From contig CM075104.1 in the NCBI GenBank assembly GCA_037576195.1, positions 2,238,775 to 2,302,774 of the forward strand: DNA of 64,000 nt. The letters run 5' to 3'. The stretch is from Phytoseiulus persimilis (taxonomy: Eukaryota > Arthropoda > Arachnida > Mesostigmata > Phytoseiidae). Shown piece after piece: positions 1 through 10,600 of this stretch. The translations under genes and the position numbers were made by a program. Numbering within the stretch: the stretch's first letter is position 1; every line of letters starts with the position of its first letter. The notes under the pieces are model-generated. The model made no database searches. It was given only the letters and a program-made list of their open reading frames with translations, and was not told where the DNA came from.

Positions 1-489
1 GACCGGGGGCGGAAATTCGGCGACGGTAGGTCGCGGGACGGAAAAAACCTAAATATTCAGATCCACGCGACAACTTCTTCCATGTGATTGCTGTCGTGTA
101 GGCGTCCAGCGTGCGCTCCGGCGACCGAACTTTTAATTCTCGTCCTCCCCGGTGACAGAATACGATCAAAGCGGTCTCGATAGCTGAAGATTCGTCAGGA
201 GATAACAGCGACAGGAGGATCTCCGTTCGGATGGGGCTCAGCGATTTTTCCAGTCTTCCGAATGTTCCCAGCGATACGGGGTCGGATTCCCGGACTTGAT
301 TCAAGAAAAGGTGTTCTGGTCACCGACTCTTGGCCGATCACGTGAGAGGAAAACACCCGAGAGGGAAGAGAGAAGATCCGCGGAGCGATCTCCCTGACAG
401 AAACTAATGGCCAGATTGAGCCCCGATCAAAGCAGCAGTTGATCATCGCACCGAAATAAACCTCAAATGCGATCTCATCATCGACTGTA
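1..489. other. No recognisable gene
   Basis: I see no coding similarity, RNA gene or repeat here. The stretch ends in the TA dinucleotide that forms the left target duplication of the mariner element starting at 490. Confidence 0.5.
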
Positions 490-515
490 CCAGGTCTATT
501 CCTATGAAAGTGCAC
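490..515 (+). repeat. Mariner terminal inverted repeat, 3' end of element
   Basis: The 26-bp repeat begins CCAGGTCTATTC and is paired with 1273-1298. Mismatches fall at positions 4 and 13. A TA dinucleotide lies immediately outside. Confidence 0.93.
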
Positions 516-569
516 ACATTTTTTCTGGCATTTTTTTTTATCGATCCAACGCAAAGAGACTGAGATCAT

Positions 570-1145
570 TTGAAGTAGCTGCCGTCACTAGCCACACACT
601 TCGCTCATCTATCGACTAGTTCGCGGATGCCCTTGCGGTAGAAGGCTCCACCCTTGGACTCAAACCAGGATTCGAGCAATTTCTTCAAGTCGAAAAAGTT
701 TGGAAAGTGAGTGTCTTTCATCGCATGGCCCAAGGAGGCGAACAAGTGGTAGTCTAACGGAGCCAAGTCAGGAGAATATGGCGGGTGGTGTAGCTGTTCC
801 CAGCGAAGAACGGCAAGAGTTTCCCGAGTAGATTTGGATGTGTGAGCCGGGGCGTTGTCGTAGAGCAAAATCGTTCGTTCGTTCGTTGTCTCCCTCTAGC
901 TCTAGCAAACGCTCCAAGTCTTGGTCCTTGAACTTTCTTTGTGGTCTTCCCCGAGGTTCATTCTCAAGATCGACAAAGCCTTCCCGGAACCTCTCGTACC
1001 ATTTGTAACACGTTCTCCGGCCTAGTGCATGCTCGGGATAGGCTTGAACGAGCAAATCGAGGGCTTCATTCGCTGACTTCCCTAACCGAAAGAAGGTCAA
1101 AAGCGATGCCCGCAAATCGCGGGGCGACGGCACGTAATCGCTCAT
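570..1145 (-). pseudogene. Mariner transposase, broken by a central deletion
   Basis: The start codon is at 1143-1145 (MSDYV...). The first ~85 residues hold the N-terminal helix-turn-helix typical of mariner (a HALGRRTCYKWYERF stretch). At about 870-890 the frame jumps directly to the last third of the protein, which has DNAPAH and PPYSPDLAPLDYHLF. These carry the second and third catalytic aspartates, 34 residues apart as in the DD34D group. The first catalytic aspartate and about 160 residues are missing. A TAG at about 605-607 replaces the tryptophan usually found near the C-terminus. The join lies in an (ACGA)n run, which suggests deletion by slippage or microhomology. The product cannot be active. 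Confidence 0.93.
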
Positions 1146-1272
1146 GTTCGAACGAACTCCACGTGCCAATTTGATTTAGGCGCTGGAATGCTTTACTCAT
1201 ACAGTAAACATCACTATTAATTTGGCGCGAAAATTTGAACCACAGGCTGCTTCAGCGCCATTCGAACAAAGA

Positions 1273-1298
1273 GTGCACTTTCATATGAATAGACTTGG
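1273..1298 (-). repeat. Mariner terminal inverted repeat, 5' end of element
   Basis: Read on the minus strand it begins CCAAGTCTATTC. It lies about 130 bp upstream of the transposase start codon and is flanked on the outside by TA. Confidence 0.93.
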
Positions 1299-1300
1299 TA

Positions 1301-1933
1301 TGAAAGGACAGCGCCCGAGAATGGCTGTCGCTAGACGCTGCTGCGCTCAGTGTGATCTTGAGATGAATTGATTTGATGTTCGCTCCCGAATGGGTCGCGT
1401 GCAAGGCCTGTATTCTTCTTTTCCAATCTTAAGGAATGCGTTTGTTCATATTTGGGTTCATATCCGTGGGATTCCTCGTCCTCGGCATCAGTGGAAATGC
1501 GGCACCGTCTAGCGATGGTTTCGCGGATGGACGGAGGGGAGTCGCGATTCCCCGAACAGCTGCAACCCATCGTCACTGCCTGCTCTGCCTGTCGAAGATC
1601 ATCGCTGACGAGATAGGCACGATCGACTACGAGGCTGTCCGAGGCGTTATGCCTAAGCTGAAACTGCTCCGCAAACAAGTGAACTACGCTCGGGACAAAG
1701 TTGGCCCGAAACTGGGAAAGAATGCGGCACGACGTCAAGACATGAAGATACCCCCACGCTGAAGGTAGCCTAGGGTTCCTGTGTGAGCGCAGGGCAATAT
1801 TTTCTCAGGGAAAATGCTGCTTTAACATGAGCCGGCCTCGTTTTTACACGACGAGACAGAACGACCCGTTCCTGCACTTCGATTCAGGAGAAGGAGACAC
1901 CAATCGTTTGATTTTGTTCGCAACGGGAGCCGA
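1301..1933. other. Intergenic, one doubtful small secreted-type ORF inside
   Basis: Between the mariner and the MULE-like fragment there is no recognisable homology. The only item of note is the 108-codon frame listed separately at 1436-1762. Confidence 0.4.
1436..1762 (+). CDS. Hypothetical small protein with signal-peptide-like start
   Basis: A 108-codon frame. Its first 22 residues (MRLFIFGFISVGFLVLG...) have a positive residue then a long hydrophobic run, with an alanine-rich stretch that could be a signal peptidase site near residue 22. The remainder has two close cysteines (HCLLC) and a basic, lysine-rich C-terminal half. I do not recognise a family. It sits among transposon remains, and open frames of this length arise by chance in this window, so it may not be a gene. 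A small secreted peptide is the most that could be suggested. Confidence 0.2.
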   Translation: MRLFIFGFISVGFLVLGISGNAAPSSDGFADGRRGVAIPRTAATHRHCLLCLSKIIADEIGTIDYEAVRGVMPKLKLLRKQVNYARDKVGPKLGKNAARRQDMKIPPR

Positions 1934-2161
1934 GTGAGGTTTGTCAACTACTTCGAGAGAACTTGGGTGGGTAGAGAGAAGAACCCTCCGTTAATCAAAG
2001 TTGAGTGGTGGAATCTTCACACAGCAGCGTTGAACGGTATGAGTTGGACTTCAAATGCCGTCGAAGGATGGCACTCGGGGTTTGCTTGTCTGTTAGGCGT
2101 CGCGCATCCCACATTCTTCAAGCTGGTGGACTATTCGGAGTTGGAGCAGGGAAGACGATAG
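1934..2161 (+). pseudogene. MULE-like transposase C-terminal fragment
   Basis: About 75 residues match the pattern of the C-terminal part of MULE-type transposase proteins widespread in animals: a YFE..W.GR motif, then an aromatic WN motif (WWNLHTAALNG), then TSNAVEGWH followed by HPTFFKLVD. The usual forms are YFE.TYIGR, LWN, TNNAVEGWH and HPNIWRFI. The frame ends in TAG at 2159-2161, and no upstream catalytic core or zinc finger could be traced. It is a decayed relic that is too short to act. Confidence 0.7.
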
Positions 2162-2910
2162 GAACTTGCGCATCGAACAACTTGTCGAGTCCTACGCTCG
2201 TCGCCCTCTCATGCCATTTCTCCTATCCTGTGCTCACAATATTCGTCTCGGTCAGTGCTAGAATAAATGTCGCAGCAGTCCACGGAGATAGTGTTTCCTT
2301 TATTTCGAAACACACTAGCAATCCAAAGTATCGCAATCGTACGGTAATCGAGTTGAGGTTATAATCGAAGTCGGGAATTCGATGTTTGAGTGAACCTGTT
2401 CCTCGAAGTCGGCGTCAACAAGCATTTCTGTCACTTCCTGCGTTGAACGATACCTGTCCGAATTCAAAAGTGTTCGGTGCTGGGAACGACAGAAACGGCA
2501 CGCTTGGCAATCACCGATGAAATCGCGTTTGAACAACAAGCTCTGTTCGTATCGAATTCGTAGCGCAATCTTTGAACGACGAGGACGAGCAAGCATTTTG
2601 GAAATACGTTGGGCGAGTCACTTTTCATCGCAATCCCGCGGTGCGGCATGATTTCATACGTCGACGGGCAAGTCCGAGTGCGTATCACGAGAACCTCGAG
2701 TACTGTTGCAACGCGGACAGTGCCGTGATTCTCTCTGACGGCAGCGGCAGCCCGGTCGTCGAGGAATGTGTTTGAAGCCCAGAACAGGAGGACGTAACAG
2801 TACGCTGAGCGAAACGGCACCAGTCTATCAATCAGCATCGTGATCGCAGAGTCCAAGTTCACATGGGCGCGTTGAGGCAGCTGTGCATTCTTCATATGCT
2901 CCGAGACATA
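2162..2910. other. No recognisable gene
   Basis: Only short, unsupported open frames on either strand. The stretch ends in the TA that flanks the foldback element. Confidence 0.4.
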
Positions 2911-2973
2911 CAGGGTGGTCATCGTAAGTCGGGAACTTTCTTACCCTCTCTTCTTTTGCTCATAACTCGGTGA
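2911..2973 (+). repeat. Outer terminal inverted repeat, left
   Basis: 63 bp pairing with 3555-3617 at 62 of 63 positions, with TA outside. Confidence 0.92.
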
Positions 2974-3306
2974 TTCTGGAAAATCTTTTTGCGTTCGATA
3001 GCTGGAAGGACCGCGCGTCTTTTTTTTCGTATTTCGTGAATCGGTGGAAACTTGAATTTTTTTAAATCGGCCTGAAAATTGCAATTTTTTTTTCAACTTT
3101 TCTCAAAAAACTGATCGACAAACTTCCAAAGTCAACCGATCGAATTCGAAAGTGCTGAAGTCGAGGCAGGATAGGATGCTGCTCAAACGCCCGGCAACTC
3201 CAGATTTCTAGCTCGGGACCTGTGAGAAGGACGGAAGATCGTTTCAACCTTGACCTCAAGATCGACCTCCTGACAAGATCGCGTCCTCTCTGCATTTTGG
3301 CCCTTC

Positions 3307-3405
3307 ACTCCTCAGGGAATCCGAATTCGGGAAATTTCCCGATGGCAAAAAGCTCTTAGACTGGTCCAGACTACCCGACCAGGGTGTTAGCGGGTCGATC
3401 CGAGA
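3307..3405 (+). repeat. Inner inverted arm, left
   Basis: About 100 bp pairing with 3452-3551, including an internal palindrome GGGAAATTTCCC. The spacer between the inner arms is about 46 bp. Confidence 0.88.
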
Positions 3406-3451
3406 ACTTTTTTTCCCCCCGAAAATCCCGCTTCCTCAATTTTTTGGAAAA

Positions 3452-3551
3452 GTTGTCGGATCGACCCGTTAACTTCTTCGTCAGGTAGTTTGGACCAATC
3501 TAAGAACTTTTTGGTATCGGGAAATTTCCCGAATTCGGATTCCCTGAGGAG
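3452..3551 (-). repeat. Inner inverted arm, right
   Basis: Inverted partner of 3307-3405. It differs at several scattered positions, so the arms have diverged by mutation since they formed. Confidence 0.88.
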
Positions 3552-3554
3552 TTT

Positions 3555-3617
3555 TCACCGAGTTATGAGCGAAAGAAGAGAGGGTAAGAAAGTTCCCGAC
3601 TTACGATGACCACCCTG
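3555..3617 (-). repeat. Outer terminal inverted repeat, right
   Basis: 63 bp, the inverted copy of 2911-2973. It is contiguous with the inner right arm. Confidence 0.92.
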
Positions 3618-3619
3618 TA

Positions 3620-6600
3620 ATCGGCTCCTGTGTCAGCGCGGTTCACGACCTCATAGAATGGTGTGGTCGTGTAAACGTAGCGAGTGTACCAGATTCGAGA
3701 GACCGTGGACCTAGGGCCGAACGAAGAAACTGTTTGAATTCGTTTACGCGCTTGCATCTCAGCCGTTGCCGCCATTGAGGGCCTAACGACAAACGAGCAT
3801 CGCAGTGAACCGCGAGCGTAGCGAGCGGCGTCGATAGCCAGCTCTCCGACGAGGCGTACGCCCACAAAATGACGCCCGGTATCATGAGCTCCCTCAAACA
3901 GTCGTACTCACAGAACGTAGGTTTCCGTCGATGCCGGGAGCAGTGTTCTGTGCGAACGAAGACCAGATCGCCGCGATGTCACCTCATCCTGATGATCCAT
4001 TTCTTCCAGGAGAGCCGCAAGAAACGATGGCTGCAGCTCTTCTCCACTCATGATCGCCAAAAAGACCTACCGGAACCGAGCTCCAGTGCGGGGTCAAGTA
4101 CCACAGCCGCTGTTGGCTTCCGCTCAAATCGGGCCTTCGCTCAAATCGTAGCTTCGCCTCGAAATTCGTAACATTAATGACGAAGAAGAAGCAGAGTGCA
4201 GCGAAGCCACACCAAACGACATTCTCACGTCGGTTCCCGCTCCGTTCAGGACACAATCGAACCCTCTGTCATAGAGAGTATTAGCTGAATTTGGGGAAGT
4301 AGGATCTTCCTACTAATTAGAGCAGAGGGCCATTCGAATCCTGCACGACATATGGAACTCTCCGGTTTCCTCGAGGAGGGTTATCTTATCGACGTTGAAA
4401 GATATCGCGAATCATCAATCAAGCTCTCTAGTTGCGGACGCGCAGTTCCGAAGTCAGCAGAAATCGCGTGGAAAGGGCAACGGCGGTCGGAGGAATTCGC
4501 GATTTGGAAAAAGATGGGAAACATTCTTCTGGGACCGCCCTCTCTCGATTGAAGTACCGGCGTTCCGAAGTGAAGTGCCGACGCTCCAAAATATTGGGAA
4601 CAGTTTTGCATATTACCCAGGAAAAGGCTCTCTTGAATTACGCTGAATCCCGCACATGCATCCAGTGAAAATTCAGTGCTTCGATTAGTTTTATTTTATT
4701 CTCTTGACAACGACATTCTGAATGAGCCCACTCCACATGCGGGGTTCGATTTCCACATTTCCGCGATCGAACGGATCGCCTTTTTTCTAGACTGTATTGT
4801 GGTCACCCGTGTGAAATGATTCAATGACGATACAGCGAGATTCTTCCCAACTCAGACTCTCATTCGCTCGCAGCTCTGATGATCTCGCTCCATCATGAGT
4901 GAAACAGATTCGCCAACCATACCTCCGTCATCGTTATGTGTATACACACCCACTTGATCTCCTTCAATGTGACATTGCGTATCTCTCGGAACCGGAGCAC
5001 CGTCGGCCGATGCATGCATTGACTGCCCCAAGCCCCGCATTTACATTTATGTGTGTTCCAAGGTCCTACTGTTTCTGCTATATCTTTCAGAGTCGGATGA
5101 GTCGACTTTGCGGGGAAGCGAAGGACAGTTCCAAAGGTATTCCGCTCGAATTATAGTATGATCTTGGGGTGGAGTGAGAGACCTCTCGTGGACTGGTATG
5201 GGAGTCATTATCGGTAGAAAACGGATCGTTCCCGGCTCGTTGAGTATGCGGTTCACTGGGGAGGACTTTTCAGCACGAGATGGCATTACTGGGCAACCTC
5301 GAGCTGAAAGGTCTTTCTCGGCGAACTCGCACACTTCCGGTGATCATCTGTGCCTCAGAGCTCAGCGTGAGGTTGGCGACTTCCCTCTGATCCATTGTAT
5401 TTGTCCCGGATAGATTATCCGATCCTTCATTCATGCTGCCTATCTAACTTTCGACTAGCTACCCATGCGCCATATATTTGCAGGTTCCCGGCGATCATCC
5501 ATCACAATCCTAAGTCTATATCATTCTCGTAATTGACTTCGCATGCTCTCTTTCTCTTGAAGTTTGATATGTTTTCCGCTTCTTGGCTTCTCTCAGATTG
5601 AACCGCTGACTCTGTACGCTGTCCTGCTCCTGAAGTCAGAATATTGCTCTATGGTAAAGCTCAGACAAAATCGACCGGCAGCGGAATGCGTATTCTGAGT
5701 CGGTTCAAGTCTTTCGGTGGGCGATCAAAGACTGCTTGCACAAGCTTTGTTGATTATTGCAAGTCCTACTATTGCGCTAGTTACACAGTTTGGAATCAAC
5801 CACTCCTCGGATCCTCAAAGAACATGGACTCTGTCCAACTGAACCCTATAAACAATAGCTACCACACATCACCGGCGACCATCGCATGCATGATCTGTCG
5901 AAGAATCGAAGGGCTTCCCTGGTTGCAGATCGAGGATTTGGCCATGAGGTGTCTCAGGAAGTTCGATGAATGAATTTTGATCCTCCCAAGAACGGAATTC
6001 TGTCCGAAAAATCTCCCAATCCTTCGACGGTCAGCTCTAGGGGAATCGTGGGGGTCTATTCTAGTCGACGTTCGAGGAGGAAATATTATATAACACCCTA
6101 TCAAGACATCGATTTCTGTACAGCGAACAGCATATCACTTTCATTAGGTCAGGCGATTCCCCCTCTCGAAGGAAAAGGAAAAGGTAAGGCTTCCGGTTTC
6201 CCGCGCTGAGAACCGAGTACAAAATCGCGACGAATCCTCTGAGTCAGATAGTCATGGAAGTAAATATTCCTAGAAGCATATTTACGGAACTATAGTGTCG
6301 TCGAACTATCGATGAGTAGTTTCGACGAGGACTGAAGGCGCAGAATCTGTGGGTTTCCGAAACGAGCCAACACAAACGCTTGAACGAATCGATCAGCCTA
6401 TATACAAGATGATTTGTCTGTTCGCATTCTCACTCAGTTGTCCTTAAATGCTGCTGGATTGCAGACTTTTTGTTCTTCCTCTGCGTCTCCGACCCGCTGG
6501 TTGGATCTGGCGCCGATGGAATAATTTTACCTAGGGTCTTTCGAGTATGTACATACCTACAAAAATACTTGTCGGAGTGCAGGGTTCTGTTTCGCACCTC

Positions 6601-7452
6601 CTGGATTATTTCCAACTGAATCGCTGCGCTCGGTCTATGATCAATCGATGTTTCGGAATTTCCACGAATCCGGACGAGTCCTGGATCCTGGAGCGTGCAA
6701 TGAGTCCGACGTTTTCCGTTTCCGTGGTGGTGGCTGATGATCAAATCTCCTTGGATCATCATGTATGCGATAAATTATTTTTGTTGAGTATTCCATTGTA
6801 CTTAATAGTGATATGAGATTACCCGATATCTGAGGTATCAGAAGAAACCTCATACCGATAATCTCTCGATGCATTAGATATTCATCTTCTATATCAGAAT
6901 CCAACAGCCAGTGTTGCACAATAATTTCGTGTACGGCACATAACAGAGAACAGCGTTGCGTTTGGAACGCGCAGAGTTATCATCTCAGTCCCTGATGACT
7001 TACGAAAACCACGAATAACCTGAATAACTTGTGACGCTCAATCGACTTGTATATATACAGGTATATAAATATTAATCTTAAATCGTTATAACTTCCTCAC
7101 GCGTCCGCCTATCCGTCGGTGGGACCATCCGAGTCGGTCGCTTCCAGTTCCCTAGGTCAAATTTCACCGGCGATTGATCGCGGCTGATCGAATCTCTCAA
7201 ATCGACTCCGACCGGTAGATTTGGATTAAAGTTGCGTTCGGAAAATTCGGGATGAGCCGATAGACGATCCGACGCGATAGTTTTTCAGAACAAAGATGGA
7301 TATATCACTTTCTTAGAATATCAACAAGGTATATGAGGAGAGGGTAAACAACAGGGGAGAACAGACTCCGTCAGGCTCGTCTGGTAATAGGTAATGTAAA
7401 TGAAACGTGAACACAACAGATTTCGCTCAAACGACAACAACGTTGAAGAGTC
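3620..7452. other. Intergenic, including the 3' side of choline acetyltransferase
   Basis: No protein family, RNA gene or repeat was recognised. The part next to 7452 should hold the 3' untranslated region of choline acetyltransferase (minus strand), but I could not identify a convincing polyadenylation signal. An AT-rich patch lies at about 7050-7085. Confidence 0.45.
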
Positions 7453-7665
7453 TCACTGAGTCTTCGCATCCAAATTGCAAAGTTCCCTCATCTGATTAAG
7501 ACTACCCTCGAGGCTGAGTGCGAAGAAGTCGCTCGAAGTCGCAGAAGATGAGTCGAATGATGCCACGCAGAACACGATGTCGTTTTCGTTTATCGTGTAC
7601 GAGCACCCGTACCCGTCAGGCACAACAGCCCCGTAGCCGACGATTATGCTTGAGTCGTTGGGCAG
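7453..7665 (-). CDS. ChAT exon K, C-terminal
   Basis: Residues 523-592 and the TGA stop. Acceptor ctctttcccag. Carries [10 protein letters not shown] and the closing [15 protein letters not shown] helix. Confidence 0.95.
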   Translation of the reverse strand: MPNDSSIIVGYGAVVPDGYGCSYTINENDIVFCVASFDSSSATSSDFFALSLEGSLNQMRELCNLDAKTQ

Positions 7666-10600
7666 CTGGGAAAGAGGACTCCGGTTATCCACCGAATGCG
7701 AAGGATTGTATCTCGAGTCTGGAGTAGGCCAATCGATCATCATTATTGAAACTCTTGTGAATCATAGATCCTCGGAGGAATTTCGGGGGAATAGCGGTGG
7801 AGAAGCACACCTGGCTCGTGGAAAGTTGAAAGTTCCAGAAAGTCTTGTAGGATTTGTCGTTGAACAATTTCGTTTTGAGCTGGAGCTTCTCCGAAACTCC
7901 CTGCATGGCCAGCATGTGATTGTCTGGTCCATTGCCCATGATCGTCTGTAAGCAAAATCATCAGACCCATTGGAACAGAGTCAAACGACGGCGGAAACTC
8001 CCAAACAGTCCGAATACAAGATCAGCAAGTGATACTCACGTATTTCAAGATCGCAGTTTGAGTATTCACTGCATTCTGGAACAGTTCGTATTTCTGATCT
8101 TGCTGAAAGGGAAAAATACCGCACGTTTATCATGGGGGCATAAGTCTGGAGCGGGCTCTGTGGAACTGCGGCAAAAAGTGCAATCTACAACGATTGCAGA
8201 AGTGACAAGCTTACAGTCTCTTGGTTCTCATCGCACATCGCTTTGACCCATTGCAGCGCTTGCTTTGTCGCCGCCCTGATGTTATCAGCTCTGCCAAACC
8301 GAAAACGTCTCAACGATGCGCTCTCATAGGTGGTGACCAACTTGCGGTGTACCCTGACGGGATTAACTCCGTTAGAATCGACGGGCGTATTTCCATTCGC
8401 GCGCCTAATAGGGTCTAGTGCTTCAGAGGTTATGTCCGATTGAATCAGACGCGATAATCGCAATCTCGTGCACGGATGTTCGTAAATAAATCAAACAACC
8501 TGTACGTCGTCCGATACTCCAAGTCCACTCGCTTACTTGTAGTAGGTCAGCTGCAAAGCCAGTTGTACGAAGACATCGGGACTGATTCTCTTGGATTTTG
8601 GTAGCTGTTTGCCAAAATCTTTGAAGTGTAAGACGTAGAAGTCCGTATCATCAACCAGTCTATGGGTCGACACAGCGATTCCAGAGAAAGACAAAGAGAA
8701 GATTTGTGTTAAGAATCTACGCGAAGCTTAACGGAGCAGGGATTTGCCGCTTGGATCAAGCGTTCGCCGTCAGGGCAAGGTTCAGCTTCAATATTGACCT
8801 ATTCGAATTCGGGACTAGAATCAAACTCCAGCGCTTCTCGTTATTCGACTACACGAAGACGACACCAAAGATCTCGAATCTGAAGTCCGAGCCTGGCCTC
8901 TTCTGAAGTCTCTCGTTAGTGTTTGGAGCCGTGATAAGGGGAAGGAGATCGAATTTTCGAGTCCACGATTCACGCAAAGGTAAGAGCACTACATTTCGAA
9001 GCGGTCTCTAGCGGAACAGAGGATCTGAACCACTAAAGATCTATGAACATCACATTCATCGAGCTCGAAACCACAGCTAGTCTCCAGGCGGTCATAATCA
9101 TAGGGGAGTCGAGGTATCCTGCTTCTAGAGCATTACGTTCTGGATGTCATATCCCTCTTCAAGCCGTTTGTCAATAAGATCGCCCAGATACTATCATGGG
9201 TCCGCAGAGAGCACTCCGTGTCTCAGAAGCTGAGAAGACGCCCCTGCTCGCCGCTCTCACAGAACGTGCCTCGAACCGCGAAAATCGTGAATGTGTCCGG
9301 AGTGACCTTCCTGAGATAAGCTCATCCCAGGCATGACGAAGCTGCGCGATCATTGTTCGAGCTCCGAAGTCGTGTTCTCCCAAATTCGAACTCAGAAAGT
9401 AAACAACCTCTGGGACAGAGAGACAACGTTGACGAGGAGCAGACAGCGAGCTCCGCCGTTCCAAAGTCGAGTGTTCCCCCTATTCGCGGCTACAGATATC
9501 AGTCAACATTCAAGGAGGCTGATCTGATTCCCCCACTGAGTCTCGCTAAACTAAAAGACGCGTCAGGAGAACGAGGGTTGTGTGCGACCTGCGCGCTCAA
9601 AGAGTCAGCAGCCCCAGAGCCGATATGACCCTTCCGCGCGATTCAAAATCGTCCATTTAGAGACAATATGTTTCCGATCCCTTCGACGAGTGCAGGCATT
9701 TCACTGTCGTAGAATGGCAGTAGTTAGAGATCAAACTCTATGCCGCTCCTGGAGAAAATCACACCGTCAAGTTCAGAGCATTGGAATCAGACATTCTCGT
9801 CGCAAAGTCGTTCTCACTCAATCTGGTGCTTACTTCTGAATTTCGTCTCGCGCCACATCGATCGCTTTCACGAGAGTCGGTGACAGCTTCCACTGCATCC
9901 TCTCAGAATTGCATGGACTCGCATTCCAGTCGATGTTCGAGCTTCCGTTCCTGGTTCGTTGAGCGAGGAAACTTTCCATAAAACGCAGGAGTGTTATGCC
10001 TTCTGACTGAGAATGCTCCATGACTACTCCAGCCACACCGTCGACACCCACCATAACCTGGAATCACATTCAAGAGCCATATGAGACTTTCTGGGTCATT
10101 GCCCTTGGATATTATGGAGAGCTATCATTGGGAAGTCATAGGGAAGATGCAGCTTCAGTGGACGTTCAATTTTGAGACGACCGGACACACACAGCGGACA
10201 AGTATTTCGCACTATGTGTTTCGATTCCGCATCGAGCTCCCGATTGAGATGCTGTTGGGGTTCCTGTTTTCGAGAATCTCCTGCCTCCAGGATGATCACT
10301 GAATAAGAGTTGTGGACAACGCGATTTTCTGAATCGTTGAATCTGATCGCGAGGGAGAAGTTAACCAACCTCTGCGACTGATCGCGTGACGATAGCCTGG
10401 GAGTCGGAGTATCCATTCGGAAATAGCTCGAACAACTGACTCCTCGAACCAGAATAATGGAAGCCGGACAAGGCGTTTGAGGATCAGAGAAGTCCATCGG
10501 ACAAGGCTTGTTCGGTTAAATGTCATCCCTCAGGGATCGAACGACGTAAACGTTCACTACCTCAAGTTCATTCAACCACTCGAGACGATATTAAAAATAT

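Larger units (their letters stand above)
490..1298 (-). mobile_element. Internally deleted mariner transposon (Tc1/mariner)
   Basis: An 809-bp element bounded by inverted repeats of 26 bp (490-515 and 1273-1298, two mismatches, outer end CCARGTCTATTC) and flanked by TA on both sides (488-489 and 1299-1300), the standard target duplication of this superfamily. It carries the two ends of a transposase gene on the minus strand. The middle is missing, which explains a length well below the usual 1.3 kb of mariners. It cannot move by itself, but it keeps both ends and so could have been mobilised by a full-length copy elsewhere. Identity is secure from the ends, the target duplication and the transposase motifs. 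Confidence 0.95.
2911..3617. mobile_element. Foldback-type nonautonomous DNA transposon (TA-flanked MITE)
   Basis: The ends are perfect outer inverted repeats starting CAGGGTGGTCATCG, 63 bp long (2911-2973 and 3555-3617) with a single mismatch. Both are bordered by TA (2909-2910 and 3618-3619), so a Tc1/mariner-type integration is likely. A second pair of inverted arms lies inside (3307-3405 with 3452-3551, about 100 bp each). On the right the inner and outer arms are contiguous. On the left they are separated by about 330 bp (2974-3306). There is no coding capacity for a transposase. The whole element could fold into a long hairpin. Confidence 0.9.

Noticed and set aside
2464-2922. 152-codon minus-strand ORF overlapping the foldback element's left end
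   Set aside because: It starts inside the transposon end and has no recognisable family.
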